From: Microvirga massiliensis | GTDB lineage: Bacteria > Pseudomonadota > Alphaproteobacteria > Rhizobiales > Beijerinckiaceae | Length of the DNA: 64,000 bases | Assembly (NCBI RefSeq): GCF_001006805.1 | Contig: NZ_LN811354.1 | Coordinates: 211,555 to 275,554, forward strand | Direction: 5' to 3' | Part shown: one piece after another, positions 26,518 to 34,450 of the stretch | Layout: each line of letters opens with the position of its first letter | Numbering within the stretch: position 1 is the first letter of the stretch | Notes under the pieces: generated by a model | What the model was told of the DNA's origin: nothing | Database searches by the model: none | Seen by the model: the letters and a program-made list of their open reading frames with translations, nothing else | Program-made: the position numbers and the translations under genes

Positions 26518-27161
26518 CGTGCGTCGTCGAAGAGCGCGGCATTGTCCGATGGCTCGAGGTTGAGCTCGCAGGTGCGGATCCCGTTGGCTCTCGCTTCCGC
26601 GACGAAGCCGGCTGCGGGATAGACCGAGCCCGACGTGCCAATCGCGACAAACAGATCGGCCCTGCCGAGCGCGCCGTAGATCTCGTCCATGAAGAGCGGC
26701 ATTTCTCCGAACCAGACGACGTGCGGGCGGAGTCTTCCGGCTCGCCGGCAATGCGGACACGCGGTATCGACCGTCAGATCCTCGCGCCAGCCCGTGACGG
26801 CATCGCAAGCGATGCAGCGCGTCTTCAGGAGTTCGCCGTGCATGTGCACCACGTGCCTGGATCCGGCCTGCTCATGGAGGTCATCGATGTTCTGCGTGCA
26901 CAGGAACAGGCTTCCACCGCGTTCGGCGAGCGCGTGTTCCAGCCGCGCAAGGGCTTGGTGCGCCTCGTTGGGAGTGGCGGCAAGGAGATTGCGCCGCCGC
27001 ATGTTGTAGAACGCGTGAACCGTTCGAGGATCCCTGGCGAAGGCCTCTGGAGTCGCGAGCTTCATCGGATCGAAACGCGCCCAGAGTCCGTCCTTGTCGC
27101 GAAACGTGCCGAGGCCGCTCTCGGCCGAAACGCCGGCGCCGGTGAGTACGAATACGTTCAT
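26463..27161 (-). CDS. cobB: SIR2-family NAD-dependent protein deacylase
   Basis: This 232-residue sirtuin removes acyl groups from lysine using NAD. NAD-binding VFVLTGAGVSAESGLGTFRD, the TQNIDDLHEQ loop, the catalytic histidine in VVHMHGELLKTRC, and a four-cysteine zinc site (CIACD and CPHCRR) are all intact. AFYNMRRRN (about residues 50-58) holds the Tyr-x-x-Arg pair that in CobB and SIRT5 recognises succinyl or malonyl lysine, so desuccinylase activity is plausible. I use CAT 27159-27161 (MNVFVLTG) as start, dropping a 28-residue extension. The symbol follows the common bacterial name. Confidence 0.88.
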   Translation of the reverse strand: MNVFVLTGAGVSAESGLGTFRDKDGLWARFDPMKLATPEAFARDPRTVHAFYNMRRRNLLAATPNEAHQALARLEHALAERGGSLFLCTQNIDDLHEQAGSRHVVHMHGELLKTRCIACDAVTGWREDLTVDTACPHCRRAGRLRPHVVWFGEMPLFMDEIYGALGRADLFVAIGTSGSVYPAAGFVAEARANGIRTCELNLEPSDNAALFDDARYGPAGVVVPAWTAIVMA

Positions 27162-27488
27162 GCTGCCTTTGCGGGTAAAGGACACATTGGACCGAACGCC
27201 CGAAGATAGCTGCTCCCGCACCCGGGCGGGAAGGGGCTCGCTCACCCTCCGGGGCGACGACGGGCTGGGCGCGAGCGTCGTCGCGAACAGCAGGACCGCC
27301 CGCCATCCTCGCCCAACCTGACCCTCGGAGGAACGGAACGCCGTTCGCGCTCGGATGGGGTTTGCCCCGGCGGAACGAGCGGGCTAGGGAGGCAGTTCAT
27401 GGCGACAGGGTGCTTCAAACTTGGCCGCGCGCCGGGGCTCCCCGGCCGCAATTTGGGGCGGGCGACCTCCGCCTGACGACGGGACCTG
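27162..27488. other. 327 bp without a supported gene
   Basis: This gap between two divergent genes presumably contains the promoters of the sirtuin and the EEP phosphoesterase. I see only GC-rich sequence with a short dyad GAACGGAACGCCGTTC near 27331, and no RNA or repeat. Confidence 0.35.
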
Positions 27489-28274
27489 ATGGCGCGGATT
27501 CTCACCTATAACGTGCATCGCTGGATGGGCACCGACCGCCAGATCTCGCCGCTTCGGGTGGCCGATGTGATTGCCTCCTGCGAGCCGGATGTCGTGGCTC
27601 TGCAGGAGGTCCGTGTCGGGCGCACGCGGCCGGGCTCGGTGGATCAGGCTGCCCTGGTAGCGACCCGGCTCGGCATGGAGCTTCACTTTCAGCCGACGAT
27701 CCGCGTCTTTGGCGAGCAGTTTGGGATCGCGGTGCTGACCCGGCTTCCCTCTCGGCTCGTCCATTCGGCTCGCCTTCCGAGCCTGTCGGGTGAGCCCTCC
27801 TTCGAGAAGCGCAGTGCACTCTGGGTTTCGGTAAATGTCGGCGACACCGAACTCCAGGTCGTGAACGCGCATCTGTCGCTCCGCTCACGAGACCGGCTGA
27901 CCCAGGCGGAAGCGCTCGTCGGCCCCGAGTGGCTCGGGCATCCGGATTGCCGGCGCCCCGCCGTGCTCATGGGGGACTTCAACGCTCCGCCGCAATCCCG
28001 GGCCTACCGCATTTTCGCGAGCCGCCTCGTCGACACCCAGAAACGAAACCCGGCGGGCGAGCCGGAAGCGACGTTTCATACCCGCGCACCCGTGCTGCGC
28101 CTCGACCACGTCTTCGTTACGGAGGGCGTCCGCGTGGTCTCCGCGGCGCCGGTGCGCAACAAGCTAACGAAGATCGCCTCCGATCACTTTCCCCTTTTGG
28201 CGGAACTGCATTTCACCGCAAGCCCTGCGGCCCGAGCCGGCGCGCACCCTCCGGAAGCGCGTGTGTCGATCTGA
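27489..28274 (+). CDS. Endonuclease/exonuclease/phosphatase (EEP) family protein
   Basis: This 261-residue metal-dependent phosphoesterase has the DNase I-like fold. All core motifs are seen: ILTYNVHRWMGTD, VVALQEVRVGRT with the metal glutamate, LQVVNAHLSLRSRDR, VLMGDFNAPPQSRAY, LRLDHVFVTEGVR and IASDHFPLLAEL with the final catalytic histidine. Members hydrolyse phosphodiesters in nucleic acids, lipids or phosphatidyl compounds; many bacterial ones of this length sit near cardiolipin synthase. No signal peptide is seen, so it is probably cytoplasmic. The last 20 residues are an Ala/Pro-rich tail. Confidence 0.84.
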   Translation: MARILTYNVHRWMGTDRQISPLRVADVIASCEPDVVALQEVRVGRTRPGSVDQAALVATRLGMELHFQPTIRVFGEQFGIAVLTRLPSRLVHSARLPSLSGEPSFEKRSALWVSVNVGDTELQVVNAHLSLRSRDRLTQAEALVGPEWLGHPDCRRPAVLMGDFNAPPQSRAYRIFASRLVDTQKRNPAGEPEATFHTRAPVLRLDHVFVTEGVRVVSAAPVRNKLTKIASDHFPLLAELHFTASPAARAGAHPPEARVSI

Positions 28275-28424
28275 TCGGCGCCGATCGGATCGACTTGGCG
28301 TTCCTGCAAAGCTTTCCATCGAGAACTGCACGATTCTGTGCATTGCCGGAGGCAGACGGGCTGCCGATATCCCGCTCCACGACCGGGCATCTTCCGCTTG
28401 GCCGGATCATGAGGAGTCGTTTCG

Positions 28425-29042
28425 ATGAAGCTATACTATGCTCCAGGAGCCTGCTCGCTGGCCCCACACATCGTCGCATGCGAGGCCGGACTGAACCTCG
28501 ATCTCGAGAAGGTGGACCTGGGGGCTCACAAGACGGAGTCCGGACGGGACTACATGACCATCAACCCGAAGGGCTATGTTCCGGCCCTGGAGTTCGGGGC
28601 GGGCGAAGTCCTCACCGAGGCGTCGGCCGTCATGCAGTACCTGGCCGATCAGGCGCCGGGCGCCGGTCTCGTTCCGGCCCAGGGCACGCCCGAGCGGTAT
28701 CGGGTGCTCGAGTGGATCGGGTTCATCAGCACGGAGCTCCACAAGGGGTTCGGCCCGCTCTGGAATCCGTCGACCCCGGACGCGGTTCGGCAGGCGACCA
28801 TCGATAGGTTGCGTCAGCGCTTTGCCTTCGTCGAGGAATCGCTCGCGAAGGGGCCGTATCTCGCGGGCGAGCGTTTCACGGTCGCGGATGCCTATGCCTT
28901 CACGATCCTGAACTGGACGAAGATCCACAAGGTCAGCCTCGCCGATTACCCGCGGATCCGCGCCTTCATGGACCGCGTCGCCGCGCGTCCGAAGGTCCAG
29001 GATGCTCTCCGGCAGGAGGGGCTGCTCGGGAACGCGGCCTGA
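28425..29042 (+). CDS. gstA: Glutathione S-transferase (beta class)
   Basis: The N-terminal thioredoxin-like domain of this 205-residue GST begins MKLYYAPGACSLAPHIVACE. Cysteine 10 is the residue that forms a mixed disulfide with glutathione in beta-class enzymes. NPKGYVPALE and LTEASAVMQYLAD complete the glutathione site. The C-terminal helical domain contains ERFTVADAYAFTILNW, the N-capping box of GSTs. It detoxifies electrophiles by glutathione conjugation. ATG 28425 follows ATGAGGAGTCG-type sequence (GAGGAG). It is monocistronic as far as can be seen. Confidence 0.9.
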   Translation: MKLYYAPGACSLAPHIVACEAGLNLDLEKVDLGAHKTESGRDYMTINPKGYVPALEFGAGEVLTEASAVMQYLADQAPGAGLVPAQGTPERYRVLEWIGFISTELHKGFGPLWNPSTPDAVRQATIDRLRQRFAFVEESLAKGPYLAGERFTVADAYAFTILNWTKIHKVSLADYPRIRAFMDRVAARPKVQDALRQEGLLGNAA

Positions 29043-29153
29043 CCGTGCTAGGGGCCCGCGCCCGATGCGCCGGGCCGCGAGTGCATTGCCTTCCAGCGCG
29101 AACGTTGTAGAGCGCAGGGGCGCCGGGTTTCGGCGCCCCTTGTCCTTTCTCTC

Positions 29154-29954
29154 ATGCTTCCTCTTTCGATCTTCATCATCGCGCGCAACGAAGCCGATCG
29201 CATCGGCGAGACGATCCAGGCCGTCCGGGACCTCACGGACGACCTCGTCGTCGTGGATTCGGGCTCAGCCGATGGGACGCAGGCCGTGGCTGCCAAGCTC
29301 GGCGCCCGCGTGATTCACAACGACTGGTCGGGCTACGGGCAGCAGAAGCGCTTTGCCGAGGACCAGTGCCGGCACGAGTGGCTGCTCAACCTTGATGCCG
29401 ACGAGGTGGTGCCTCCGGACCTCGCCTCGGAGATCAGGGCGCTCTTCGAGCGGGGCGAGCCCCCGCTGCAGGCCTATGCCTTCCGGATCGCGGAAGTGTT
29501 CCCGGGAGAATCGGCGCCTCATCGGCTGGCCTATGCCTTAGCGCCGGTGCGCCTCTACCGGAAGTCGGCGGGCCGCTACTCGCCGTCCCCGGTCCACGAC
29601 AGGGTGGTGCTGAATCCCGGCGTGAAGGTCGGGCGCCTGAGGGGAGTGGTCCGGCACTATTCGGTGCGCTCACTCGGGGACCAGATCGCTAAGCTGAACC
29701 GCTACTCCGACCAGCAGGCGGAGGATCTGGACGCGCGCGGCGTGTCGATCCCAGCTTGGCGCGTGTTCGTGGAGTTCCCAGCGGCCTTCCTAAAGGCCTA
29801 TTTCGGCCGTCGCCACGCCCTTCGGGGTACCTACGGGTTCCTGACGGCGATGAACTACGCGATCTCGCGCCATCTGCGCCTCGCCAAGCACATCGAGCGG
29901 CGCCGGGCGGACGCGGCTTCGGGGCGTGCTCCAAGGAACGGCGCGGCGCGGTAA
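29154..29954 (+). CDS. Family 2 glycosyltransferase (WaaE/KdtX-like)
   Basis: This 266-residue GT-A-fold transferase shows LSIFIIARNEADRIGETI, LVVVDSGSADGTQAVAAKLG and HEWLLNLDADEVVPPDLASE with the metal-binding DAD. It then has APVRLYRKSAGRYSPSPVHD and a C-terminal amphipathic region (FVEFPAAFLKAYFGRRHALR) that would seat it on the membrane. Similar proteins add glucose to lipopolysaccharide core (WaaE, LgtF). The acceptor here is unknown, since no other envelope gene adjoins. The start at 29154 follows TCTCTC without a clear ribosome site, but matches the family. Confidence 0.86.
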   Translation: MLPLSIFIIARNEADRIGETIQAVRDLTDDLVVVDSGSADGTQAVAAKLGARVIHNDWSGYGQQKRFAEDQCRHEWLLNLDADEVVPPDLASEIRALFERGEPPLQAYAFRIAEVFPGESAPHRLAYALAPVRLYRKSAGRYSPSPVHDRVVLNPGVKVGRLRGVVRHYSVRSLGDQIAKLNRYSDQQAEDLDARGVSIPAWRVFVEFPAAFLKAYFGRRHALRGTYGFLTAMNYAISRHLRLAKHIERRRADAASGRAPRNGAAR

Positions 29955-30075
29955 AGCGACTCCGGGGTGAGGTGACCTGGCTCACCGGGAGCGAGGAGGG
30001 GCCGGGGACCAGTCGCTGTGCCGCGCTTTGTGCCGCAAGGGACCACTTTCGTTCACAGTGTCGGCGCTAATGGCA

Positions 30076-30104
30076 TTGACCCGTAGGGCTCGAATCCCTA
30101 AGGA
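30076..30104 (+). promoter_or_regulatory. Probable promoter of tRNA-Ser
   Basis: TTGACC at 30076 and TAAGGA at 30099 are spaced by 17 bases, and the -10 ends 10 bases before the tRNA 5' end. The spacer also reads TAGGGCTCGAATCCCTA, which happens to fold like a tRNA T-arm. Confidence 0.4.
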
Positions 30105-30114
30105 AAACGTCATC

Positions 30115-30207
30115 GGAGACGTGGCCGAGAGGCTGAAGGCGGCGGTTTGCTAAACCGTTATACGGTCAAAAGCCGTATCGAGGGTTCGAATCCCTCCGTC
30201 TCCGCCA
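30115..30207 (+). tRNA. tRNA-Ser (anticodon GCT)
   Basis: A full class II tRNA of 93 nt with encoded CCA. The acceptor stem GGAGACG pairs with CGTCTCC followed by discriminator G and CCA. The D-arm GTGGCCGAGAGGCTGAAGGC is typical of serine tRNAs. The anticodon GCT lies at 30149-30151 in a GGTTTGCTAAACC stem-loop and reads AGC/AGU codons. The long variable arm TACGGTCAAAAGCCGTA and the T-arm GGGTTCGAATCCC are present. Confidence 0.96.
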
Positions 30208-30650
30208 TCCAAGCAACTCGTAGAAATCGAAACCGATTTCCGGACGGATGTGGTTCCGTTCTCCATTTTTGTTCGTCACGCGAAGCGGCGGATAGGAACT
30301 TCCTGCACTATCCACCACCGCGGGATTGCGGATCTATCCGTTATGGTCTGGCCGGCCCGAGAGAGAGTTTGGTAGAGTTGCAGGTGCGGTAAGCAGCGCA
30401 CGGATTGCTGCTCTTCGACATCTTGTTGGGGTCGGAGCAGCCACGCGCAGTCGGCGTGAAGTCTGCAATGCAGGCGGTCACGGGTGACGCGTTCATCATC
30501 GGACCAATTCCGCGCATGCGAGTGGCGGTCAATTTGGCGCTATTGACGCACGTTGCGTAAGGAAGACACGTCCTGAAGTCCGGAGATGGCACTTTTTGCT
30601 CCTCCAGCGTTGTCGTCAGATGCGACCTGCATGCTCGGGAGAGGTCTGTC
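30208..30650. other. About 440 bp after tRNA-Ser with no recognisable gene
   Basis: A minus-strand frame (30341-30652) covers most of the gap, but its product has no recognisable domain, low protein character and no ribosome site. No integrase or direct repeat of the tRNA 3' end was found, so I cannot call an island here. Confidence 0.35.
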
Positions 30651-30833
30651 ATGGGTTTGCGACTGTCACCGGAAGCACATGGAACGCTTCGTGCTCTCGC
30701 ATATGCGCGCCAAGCGCGAGGCGTTGAGCCCAGAATTGCAAAGGAGTTGGCTGCTCATGGGTTTGTCGAGTATCGCGGCCGAATGCTCGTAGTCACAGAT
30801 TTAGGGCGAGCTGCTGCGGGTCTGAATCTTTGA
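30651..30833 (+). CDS. Small winged-helix-like protein
   Basis: The 60-residue product reads MGLRLSPEAHGTLRALAYAR, QARGVEPRIAKELAAHGFVE and YRGRMLVVTDLGRAAAGLNL. The order helix-helix-recognition helix followed by a strand-turn-strand (VEYRGRMLVVTDLGR) is that of a minimal winged helix. GAGAGG lies 6 nt before the ATG. It resembles small phage or chromosome hypotheticals starting LSPEA; homology cannot be confirmed by eye. It stands isolated in a gene-poor stretch after tRNA-Ser. Confidence 0.48.
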   Translation: MGLRLSPEAHGTLRALAYARQARGVEPRIAKELAAHGFVEYRGRMLVVTDLGRAAAGLNL

Positions 30834-31050
30834 CTGGCTTCCAGGTGCTTCTGAAAGCAGTGCGGTGCACTACTCGCTCCGTTGCGCAATCGATTGAGCA
30901 CGCACGCTCATCTTCGAAGTGACGCGCGACGTTCGGCCAGCGCGTGTGCGTAGAGCCAGAGAGGCACGCGCAACAGCTCACGCTCCGCGGCAGCCAGCTT
31001 CGCACTCACCGTAACGCAAGCGCACGCGAACTCGGCAAAGAATCTTCCCT
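30834..31050. other. Gene-free stretch
   Basis: No supported frame on either strand; this leads into the first copy of the 145-nt repeat family. Confidence 0.3.
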
Positions 31051-31201
31051 TTGTGCGACATGGCACCGACACATGGGCATTGACGGCGTTAATGCCACTT
31101 CATGTTCGGCGCGTCGTGGCAGGCCTGATCACCCTAGACCGGAGCCTAGAGGCTTCCACGCCGATCAGATCAAAGGCCCCGCCCACAGGTGGGGCCTTTC
31201 T
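31051..31201 (+). repeat. 145-nt repeat element, copy A, ending in a terminator hairpin (candidate small RNA)
   Basis: The element begins TTGTGCGACATGGCACCGAC, contains TCGGCGCGTC (31105) and GGCAGGCCTGATCACCCT (31118-31135), and ends in a strong hairpin AAAGGCCCC-loop-GGGGCCTTT with a short T run. A second copy on the minus strand at 42391-42535 shares the first decamer, the 18-mer exactly and an analogous hairpin. A degenerate third copy starts at 31559. Conservation up to a terminator-like end would fit a small RNA gene family; a mobile repeat is the alternative. Confidence 0.5.
31172..31199 (+). terminator. Terminator-like hairpin of repeat copy A
   Basis: AAAGGCCCC pairs with GGGGCCTTT across a 10-nt loop, followed by CTCG. 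The T run is only three bases inside the stem, so efficiency is uncertain. A second GC-rich hairpin, CCCCGCTCGGCGGAGCGAGC with GGGG, lies at about 31257-31280. Confidence 0.5.
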
Positions 31202-31558
31202 CGTCGAGCGACATGGCTGGAATCGTCCAGCTACTCCTGACCACCCTGGAAAAGCCCCGCTCGGCGGAGCGAGCGGGGAAGTCCAGAGGAGAGAAACAGC
31301 GAACCGGGATCACATCCGGCTCGAGTGCAAATTGCGCCGATCCGGTTAAGGGCAGGTTTACGTTACGGAATGCTCTGAACCCTGGGGCGCTGTTCGAATA
31401 TCGGCTGTCGTTGTGACCCGTAGACTCTCCGATCACGGCGTTCCTACCGCTGAGGGGCAACAGCGAGGGCTAGACCGGCTTGCATGAGCTTCCCGCGCGT
31501 CCACGGCGTCGAGTCGCTCCCGGACAGTTCGCTCCCGCGTCCTGTCCCGAGGACGTCG
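31202..31558. other. Intergenic sequence between two repeat copies
   Basis: No supported gene; one additional GC-rich hairpin at about 31257-31280 (see the terminator entry). Frames found here have no motif or ribosome site. Confidence 0.3.
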
Positions 31559-31700
31559 TCTTGTGCGAGGGTTCAGGGAACTGCCTCTGAATACGGCCGT
31601 TGGCTTGATAGTCCTGCGCGTGAGCGCTGGCCTGATCGTCCCGGATCAGAGCCGAAGGGCTCCCGTCTCGATTGAGGCGTGGCTCCGGAAGAGGGCTTTT
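31559..31700 (+). repeat. 145-nt repeat element, copy C (degenerate)
   Basis: It starts TCTTGTGCGAGGGTTCAGGG, close to the start of copies A and B, and continues with GGCCTGATC at 31629 and AGCCGAAGGGCTCCCGTCTC where copy A has AGCCTAGAGGCTTCCACGCC. The 3' hairpin is poorly kept. It lies directly in front of the dodecin gene, in the same direction. Confidence 0.35.
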
Positions 31701-31729
31701 CGTTAGCCCGATCTACTTGGGAGGAAATC

Positions 31730-31948
31730 ATGTCGGTCGTGAAATTCCTCGAATTATCGGCCCAATCTCCAAACAGCTATGAGGACGCAGTCCGCCAAGC
31801 CGTGGAGCGGGCCTCGAGCACGCTTCGCAATATCCGCTCGGTCTGGGTCAAGGAGTTCGAAGCGGTGGTCGAGAACGACAAGGTGTCCCAGTTCCGGGTC
31901 CTCGTGAAAATCTCGTTCCAACTCGAAGAAGGTGGCAGCGCAGCCTGA
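31730..31948 (+). CDS. Dodecin family flavin-binding protein
   Basis: This 72-residue dodecin has the fold of one helix on a three-stranded sheet that assembles into a hollow dodecamer storing flavin. The product shows VVKFLELSAQSPNSYEDAVR, then QAVERASSTLRNIRSVWVKE and QFRVLVKISFQLEE. The S-x-x-S-x-ED-A and WVKE-x-EA-x-V patterns are family hallmarks, with the tryptophan stacking on the flavin. The ATG has GGGAGG 5 nt upstream; the frame extends 17 codons further but without family match. A clear terminator follows at 31973. Confidence 0.9.
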   Translation: MSVVKFLELSAQSPNSYEDAVRQAVERASSTLRNIRSVWVKEFEAVVENDKVSQFRVLVKISFQLEEGGSAA

Positions 31949-31972
31949 ACGGGCGCCCTCGGTTGCACCTCC

Positions 31973-31996
31973 AGCCTCGCTTCAGCGGGGCTTTTT
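31973..31996 (+). terminator. Rho-independent terminator after the dodecin gene
   Basis: AGCCTCGC, loop TTCA, GCGGGGCT and a run of five T form an 8-bp stem (one T-G pair) 25 bp after the stop codon. Confidence 0.85.
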
Positions 31997-32148
31997 CGTG
32001 ACCGCTCCGAGGAACTCTCCTTTGCCTGTGCGCCGCATGTAGTGGGGTCGACGACCAGAGCCGCCACGCATTGTTCACGGCGCCACTGCCCGGAACCGGA
32101 CGCCAGCTTACGACTGGCGTTCAGGCTGCTCGAGCGGCCTCGATCACC

Positions 32149-32394
32149 CTATCGGGGAGGTGCCTTCTTCGCGGCCGCCTCCATGGCCTTGGGATCCTTT
32201 TCGGTTCCGGCCTTGAGGACCTCCGCTGCTGCCTCCTGCTCCTGTTTCGGAGAAGCCGGGGCCGGCGCGGTATCGCCTCGCGCCTCCAATCCCTGCTCGG
32301 GTGGCTTTCGGCTGCCCGACTTGGCAGCAGCCTCGAGAGAGCGAAGAGCCTCGGGCTGCTGGCCCTTTCCGGTGTTCTGCGATCTGTTGGGCAT
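32149..32394 (-). CDS. Small low-complexity charged protein
   Basis: This hydrophilic 81-residue protein starts at the ATG 32392-32394 with GGGAG upstream on the minus strand: MPNRSQNTGKGQQPEALRSL, EAAAKSGSRKPPEQGLEARG, and AAEVLKAGTEKDPKAMEAAA. It is rich in Ala, Lys, Glu and Pro and is likely disordered, as stress-related small proteins often are. A longer frame to 32595 has no support. No known family is recognised, so it is called with moderate confidence only. Confidence 0.5.
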   Translation of the reverse strand: MPNRSQNTGKGQQPEALRSLEAAAKSGSRKPPEQGLEARGDTAPAPASPKQEQEAAAEVLKAGTEKDPKAMEAAAKKAPPR

Positions 32395-32479
32395 TGGCTG
32401 AACTCCCTGCGACAGCTCGAATGAGGGCTTGCGCACGTAAGGCCACCAGGAAGGGCAGCCTGCCTTCTTAGCGTGGCCG

Positions 32480-32800
32480 CTATTTCGTCCGGGACGGGAC
32501 CATCCCTTCGATCCGCGAAACGGCTTGCATGCACTCGGCCTCCTTGCCCTGCTGGTCGAACTGCTTTGCCTCTTGAACCATTCGCATGGCCTCACTCGCG
32601 TTCTGGCTCTGTGGGGTCGAAGCCGGAGTCGATGCCGTCGAGCCGGTCGTCGTCGGCCCCTTTAGCGCCGGACCGCTGCCCTCCTGTTGCGCGGTTATGG
32701 ATTTTTCCAGCTCGGCAAGACGTTGGGTGCACGGTCCCGCAAGAGCAGGCCCGGCAAGGACGATCGCTGCTGCCGAGATGACGACAAGCCGCCCAATCAT
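32480..32800 (-). CDS. Small exported protein with signal peptide
   Basis: This 106-residue product begins with a clear signal peptide, MIGRLVVISAAAIVLAGPAL, with cleavage near ALA-GP. A short helix follows (CTQRLAELEKSITAQQEGSG), then a Thr/Ser/Pro linker and a second helical segment ending in CMQAVSRIEGM. Two cysteines in the mature part, one after the cleavage site and one near the end, could form a disulfide in the periplasm. GGAGG lies 5 nt before ATG 32800. Function unknown. Confidence 0.65.
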   Translation of the reverse strand: MIGRLVVISAAAIVLAGPALAGPCTQRLAELEKSITAQQEGSGPALKGPTTTGSTASTPASTPQSQNASEAMRMVQEAKQFDQQGKEAECMQAVSRIEGMVPSRTK

Positions 32801-32971
32801 GTAGGCCTCCTGTTCCGAAGCCCCTCCAATCAACACGCCCGGTCCGGCGTCGTTCCAACCCTCCTCACAGAGCGGCCGCCGTCACATCAGCTCGGTTGCT
32901 CCAGCAGGCTAATCGCCTTGGAGCGGGAAGATTGACCTTGACAGGAATGGCCGACGTCGCCGCCGCGCCGA

Positions 32972-33217
32972 TTACGGCTGTGTGTCGTTGGCGCGATCGA
33001 GTTCCCTTCCCGGGAGCCAGACTTCCGTCTCGGTGCAAGCGTGGCTGCGCATGACGGTCGTCTGGTAGCTCACTGCGCCCGTGTTCCGTGCGAGCTGGGT
33101 TTGAAGGCTCGCAAATGCCTTCTCGCAGGCTTCCAACGAGCTATGATGCGAGATGGTGACAGGCGAGGTGTTATAGTGTCCGCTGAGGACCGTGAGAACG
33201 AACATCATTTTCAGCAT
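32972..33217 (-). CDS. Small hypothetical protein, probably exported
   Basis: The 81-residue product starts MLKMMFVLTVLSGHYNTSPV with a short hydrophobic segment and continues ISHHSSLEACEKAFASLQTQ, ending MRSHACTETEVWLPGREL. Two cysteines lie in the mature region, as in small periplasmic proteins of rhizobia that share a C-x-x-A...C pattern. GGAGGAG lies 9 nt before the ATG. The family is not recognised with certainty. Confidence 0.58.
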   Translation of the reverse strand: MLKMMFVLTVLSGHYNTSPVTISHHSSLEACEKAFASLQTQLARNTGAVSYQTTVMRSHACTETEVWLPGRELDRANDTQP

Positions 33218-33365
33218 CTTTGATCTCCTCCGGCCAGGGTGAGTGCTCGTATCGGAATGTAGCGCATCGGGAGTGACGGTATCAGCGCCGATGTGGCCTG
33301 CGATGCCGATCCGGCCGGCGAGTCGAACCTGGGCTGCTCTGCGCCTCCCGCACTCACACCCATTT

Positions 33366-33446
33366 CGTCATTGCGAACGCAGTGAGGCACTCCAGGAGTG
33401 TAACGGTCGATGGGTAGATTGCTTCGCCTCCGGCTCGCAAGGACGG
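33366..33446. repeat. REP-like palindromic unit, copy 4
   Basis: CGTCATTGCGAACGCAGTGA on the left and ATTGCTTCGCCTCCGGCTCG plus CAAGGACGG on the right. The left arm has GGCACTCC in place of AGCAATCC, so the hairpin carries a mismatch. Confidence 0.75.
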
Positions 33447-33553
33447 AGGTGCGGCAGAAGCGGCAGTGCATCACGCCTTGGGCCCGCCATGACGGCAGTG
33501 GGTCCGGCGCTACTCCGGTTCCGGCCCTGCACCTCCCGCCCTCAGACCCTCAT

Positions 33554-33634
33554 CGTCATTGCGAACGAAGTGAAGCAATCTACCCGTCAACGGATGCGCT
33601 CTTGGATCGCTTCGCCAGCGGCCCGCAATGACGG
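33554..33634. repeat. REP-like palindromic unit, copy 5
   Basis: CGTCATTGCGAACGAAGTGA on the left, ATCGCTTCGCCAGCGGCCCG plus CAATGACGG on the right. It is joined to copy 4 by the recurring linker with GGGTCCGGCG (33498) and CGGCCCTGCACCTCCCGCCC. Both units lie between the small exported gene and the 3' end of livF. Confidence 0.75.
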
Positions 33635-33703
33635 AAACCGCAACGGGACAGACAACGCATTGTCGTCTGCGGTTCACTATGACGGAATGCGGAAAGAGTG
33701 TGT

Positions 33704-34450
33704 CTAGTAATTAAGGCCGAGCCACTGCTTCACCTGCTCGTGCATGTCGCCCTGGAAGTGCTCGCGCGGTCCTGCAGCCGTTACCTCGCCGAGGCTGATC
33801 ACGTAAGTGAAGTCCGACAGTTCGATCACCTTGCGGATGTTGTGATCGACTAGGAGGATCGCCATGCCCTCGCGCGTGAACAGGCGGATCCAGTCGAAGA
33901 CCTGTTCGGCGATCTTCGGGGCCAATCCGATGCTCGGCTCGTCGATCATGCAGAGCTTCGGGCGGAGCAGGTAGGCCTTGGCGAACTCCACCGTCTTCTG
34001 CTGCCCGCCGGACAGCGAGCCAGCGGGTTGCTTGAGCTTGTCGCGCAGCATCGGAAATTGCTCGAGCATGGTCTCGAACCGCGTCCGGTCGGCAGTCGCC
34101 TCGTCGCGCGAGCCGCGCAACTCGCGGAGGCGGCGCAGTGGGATCATGAGATTGTCCTGGACGCTCATCGCCGGGAACAGACTCGATTCCTGAGGGATGT
34201 AGGACAGCCCGAGCCCGACAAGCTCATGCGGCGGCAGGCCGGTGATGTCGCGGCCTTCGAACAGGACGCGGCCCAGGCGCGGACGCAGGAGACCGCACGC
34301 GACCTTCATCACCGTCGACTTCCCAGCGCCGTTGAGGCCGATGAGTCCGCGGATCGCATGAGCCTCGACTTCGATCGACACATCCCGCAACACGTCGATA
34401 TCCGCCGAATAGCCGGCCGTCACCCGTTCGAGACGCAGCACCGCGGTCAT
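33704..34450 (-). CDS. livF: Branched-chain amino acid ABC transporter, ATPase LivF
   Basis: This 248-residue ATP-binding subunit belongs to a Liv/HAAT-type importer. It shows Walker A GLNGAGKSTVMKVACGLL, the Q-loop region LSYIPQESSLFPAMSVQDNL, signature SLSGGQQKTVEFAKAYLL, Walker B KLCMIDEPSIGLAPK and the switch histidine in ILLVDHNIRKV. The AFAR-like LSGGQQK and G-L-AP pattern mark LivF rather than LivG. Its start overlaps the end of livG by 4 bp, so it is translationally coupled. It is the last gene of the five-gene operon running from 38390 to 33704. Confidence 0.92.
   Translation of the reverse strand: MTAVLRLERVTAGYSADIDVLRDVSIEVEAHAIRGLIGLNGAGKSTVMKVACGLLRPRLGRVLFEGRDITGLPPHELVGLGLSYIPQESSLFPAMSVQDNLMIPLRRLRELRGSRDEATADRTRFETMLEQFPMLRDKLKQPAGSLSGGQQKTVEFAKAYLLRPKLCMIDEPSIGLAPKIAEQVFDWIRLFTREGMAILLVDHNIRKVIELSDFTYVISLGEVTAAGPREHFQGDMHEQVKQWLGLNY

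Noticed and set aside
26463..27245. Longer sirtuin start at 27245
   Set aside because: The additional 28 residues do not resemble sirtuins and an internal ATG directly before VFVLTGAG fits the family.
30082..30099. TAGGGCTCGAATCCCTA as a tRNA pseudogene or attachment repeat
   Set aside because: It folds like a T-arm, but no other tRNA part surrounds it and it lies in the spacer of the likely tRNA-Ser promoter; the match to the tRNA 3' end is too short for an attachment repeat.
30208..31729. Integrated genomic island after tRNA-Ser
   Set aside because: tRNA-Ser is a common integration site, but no integrase, no second copy of the tRNA end and no foreign gene block was found.
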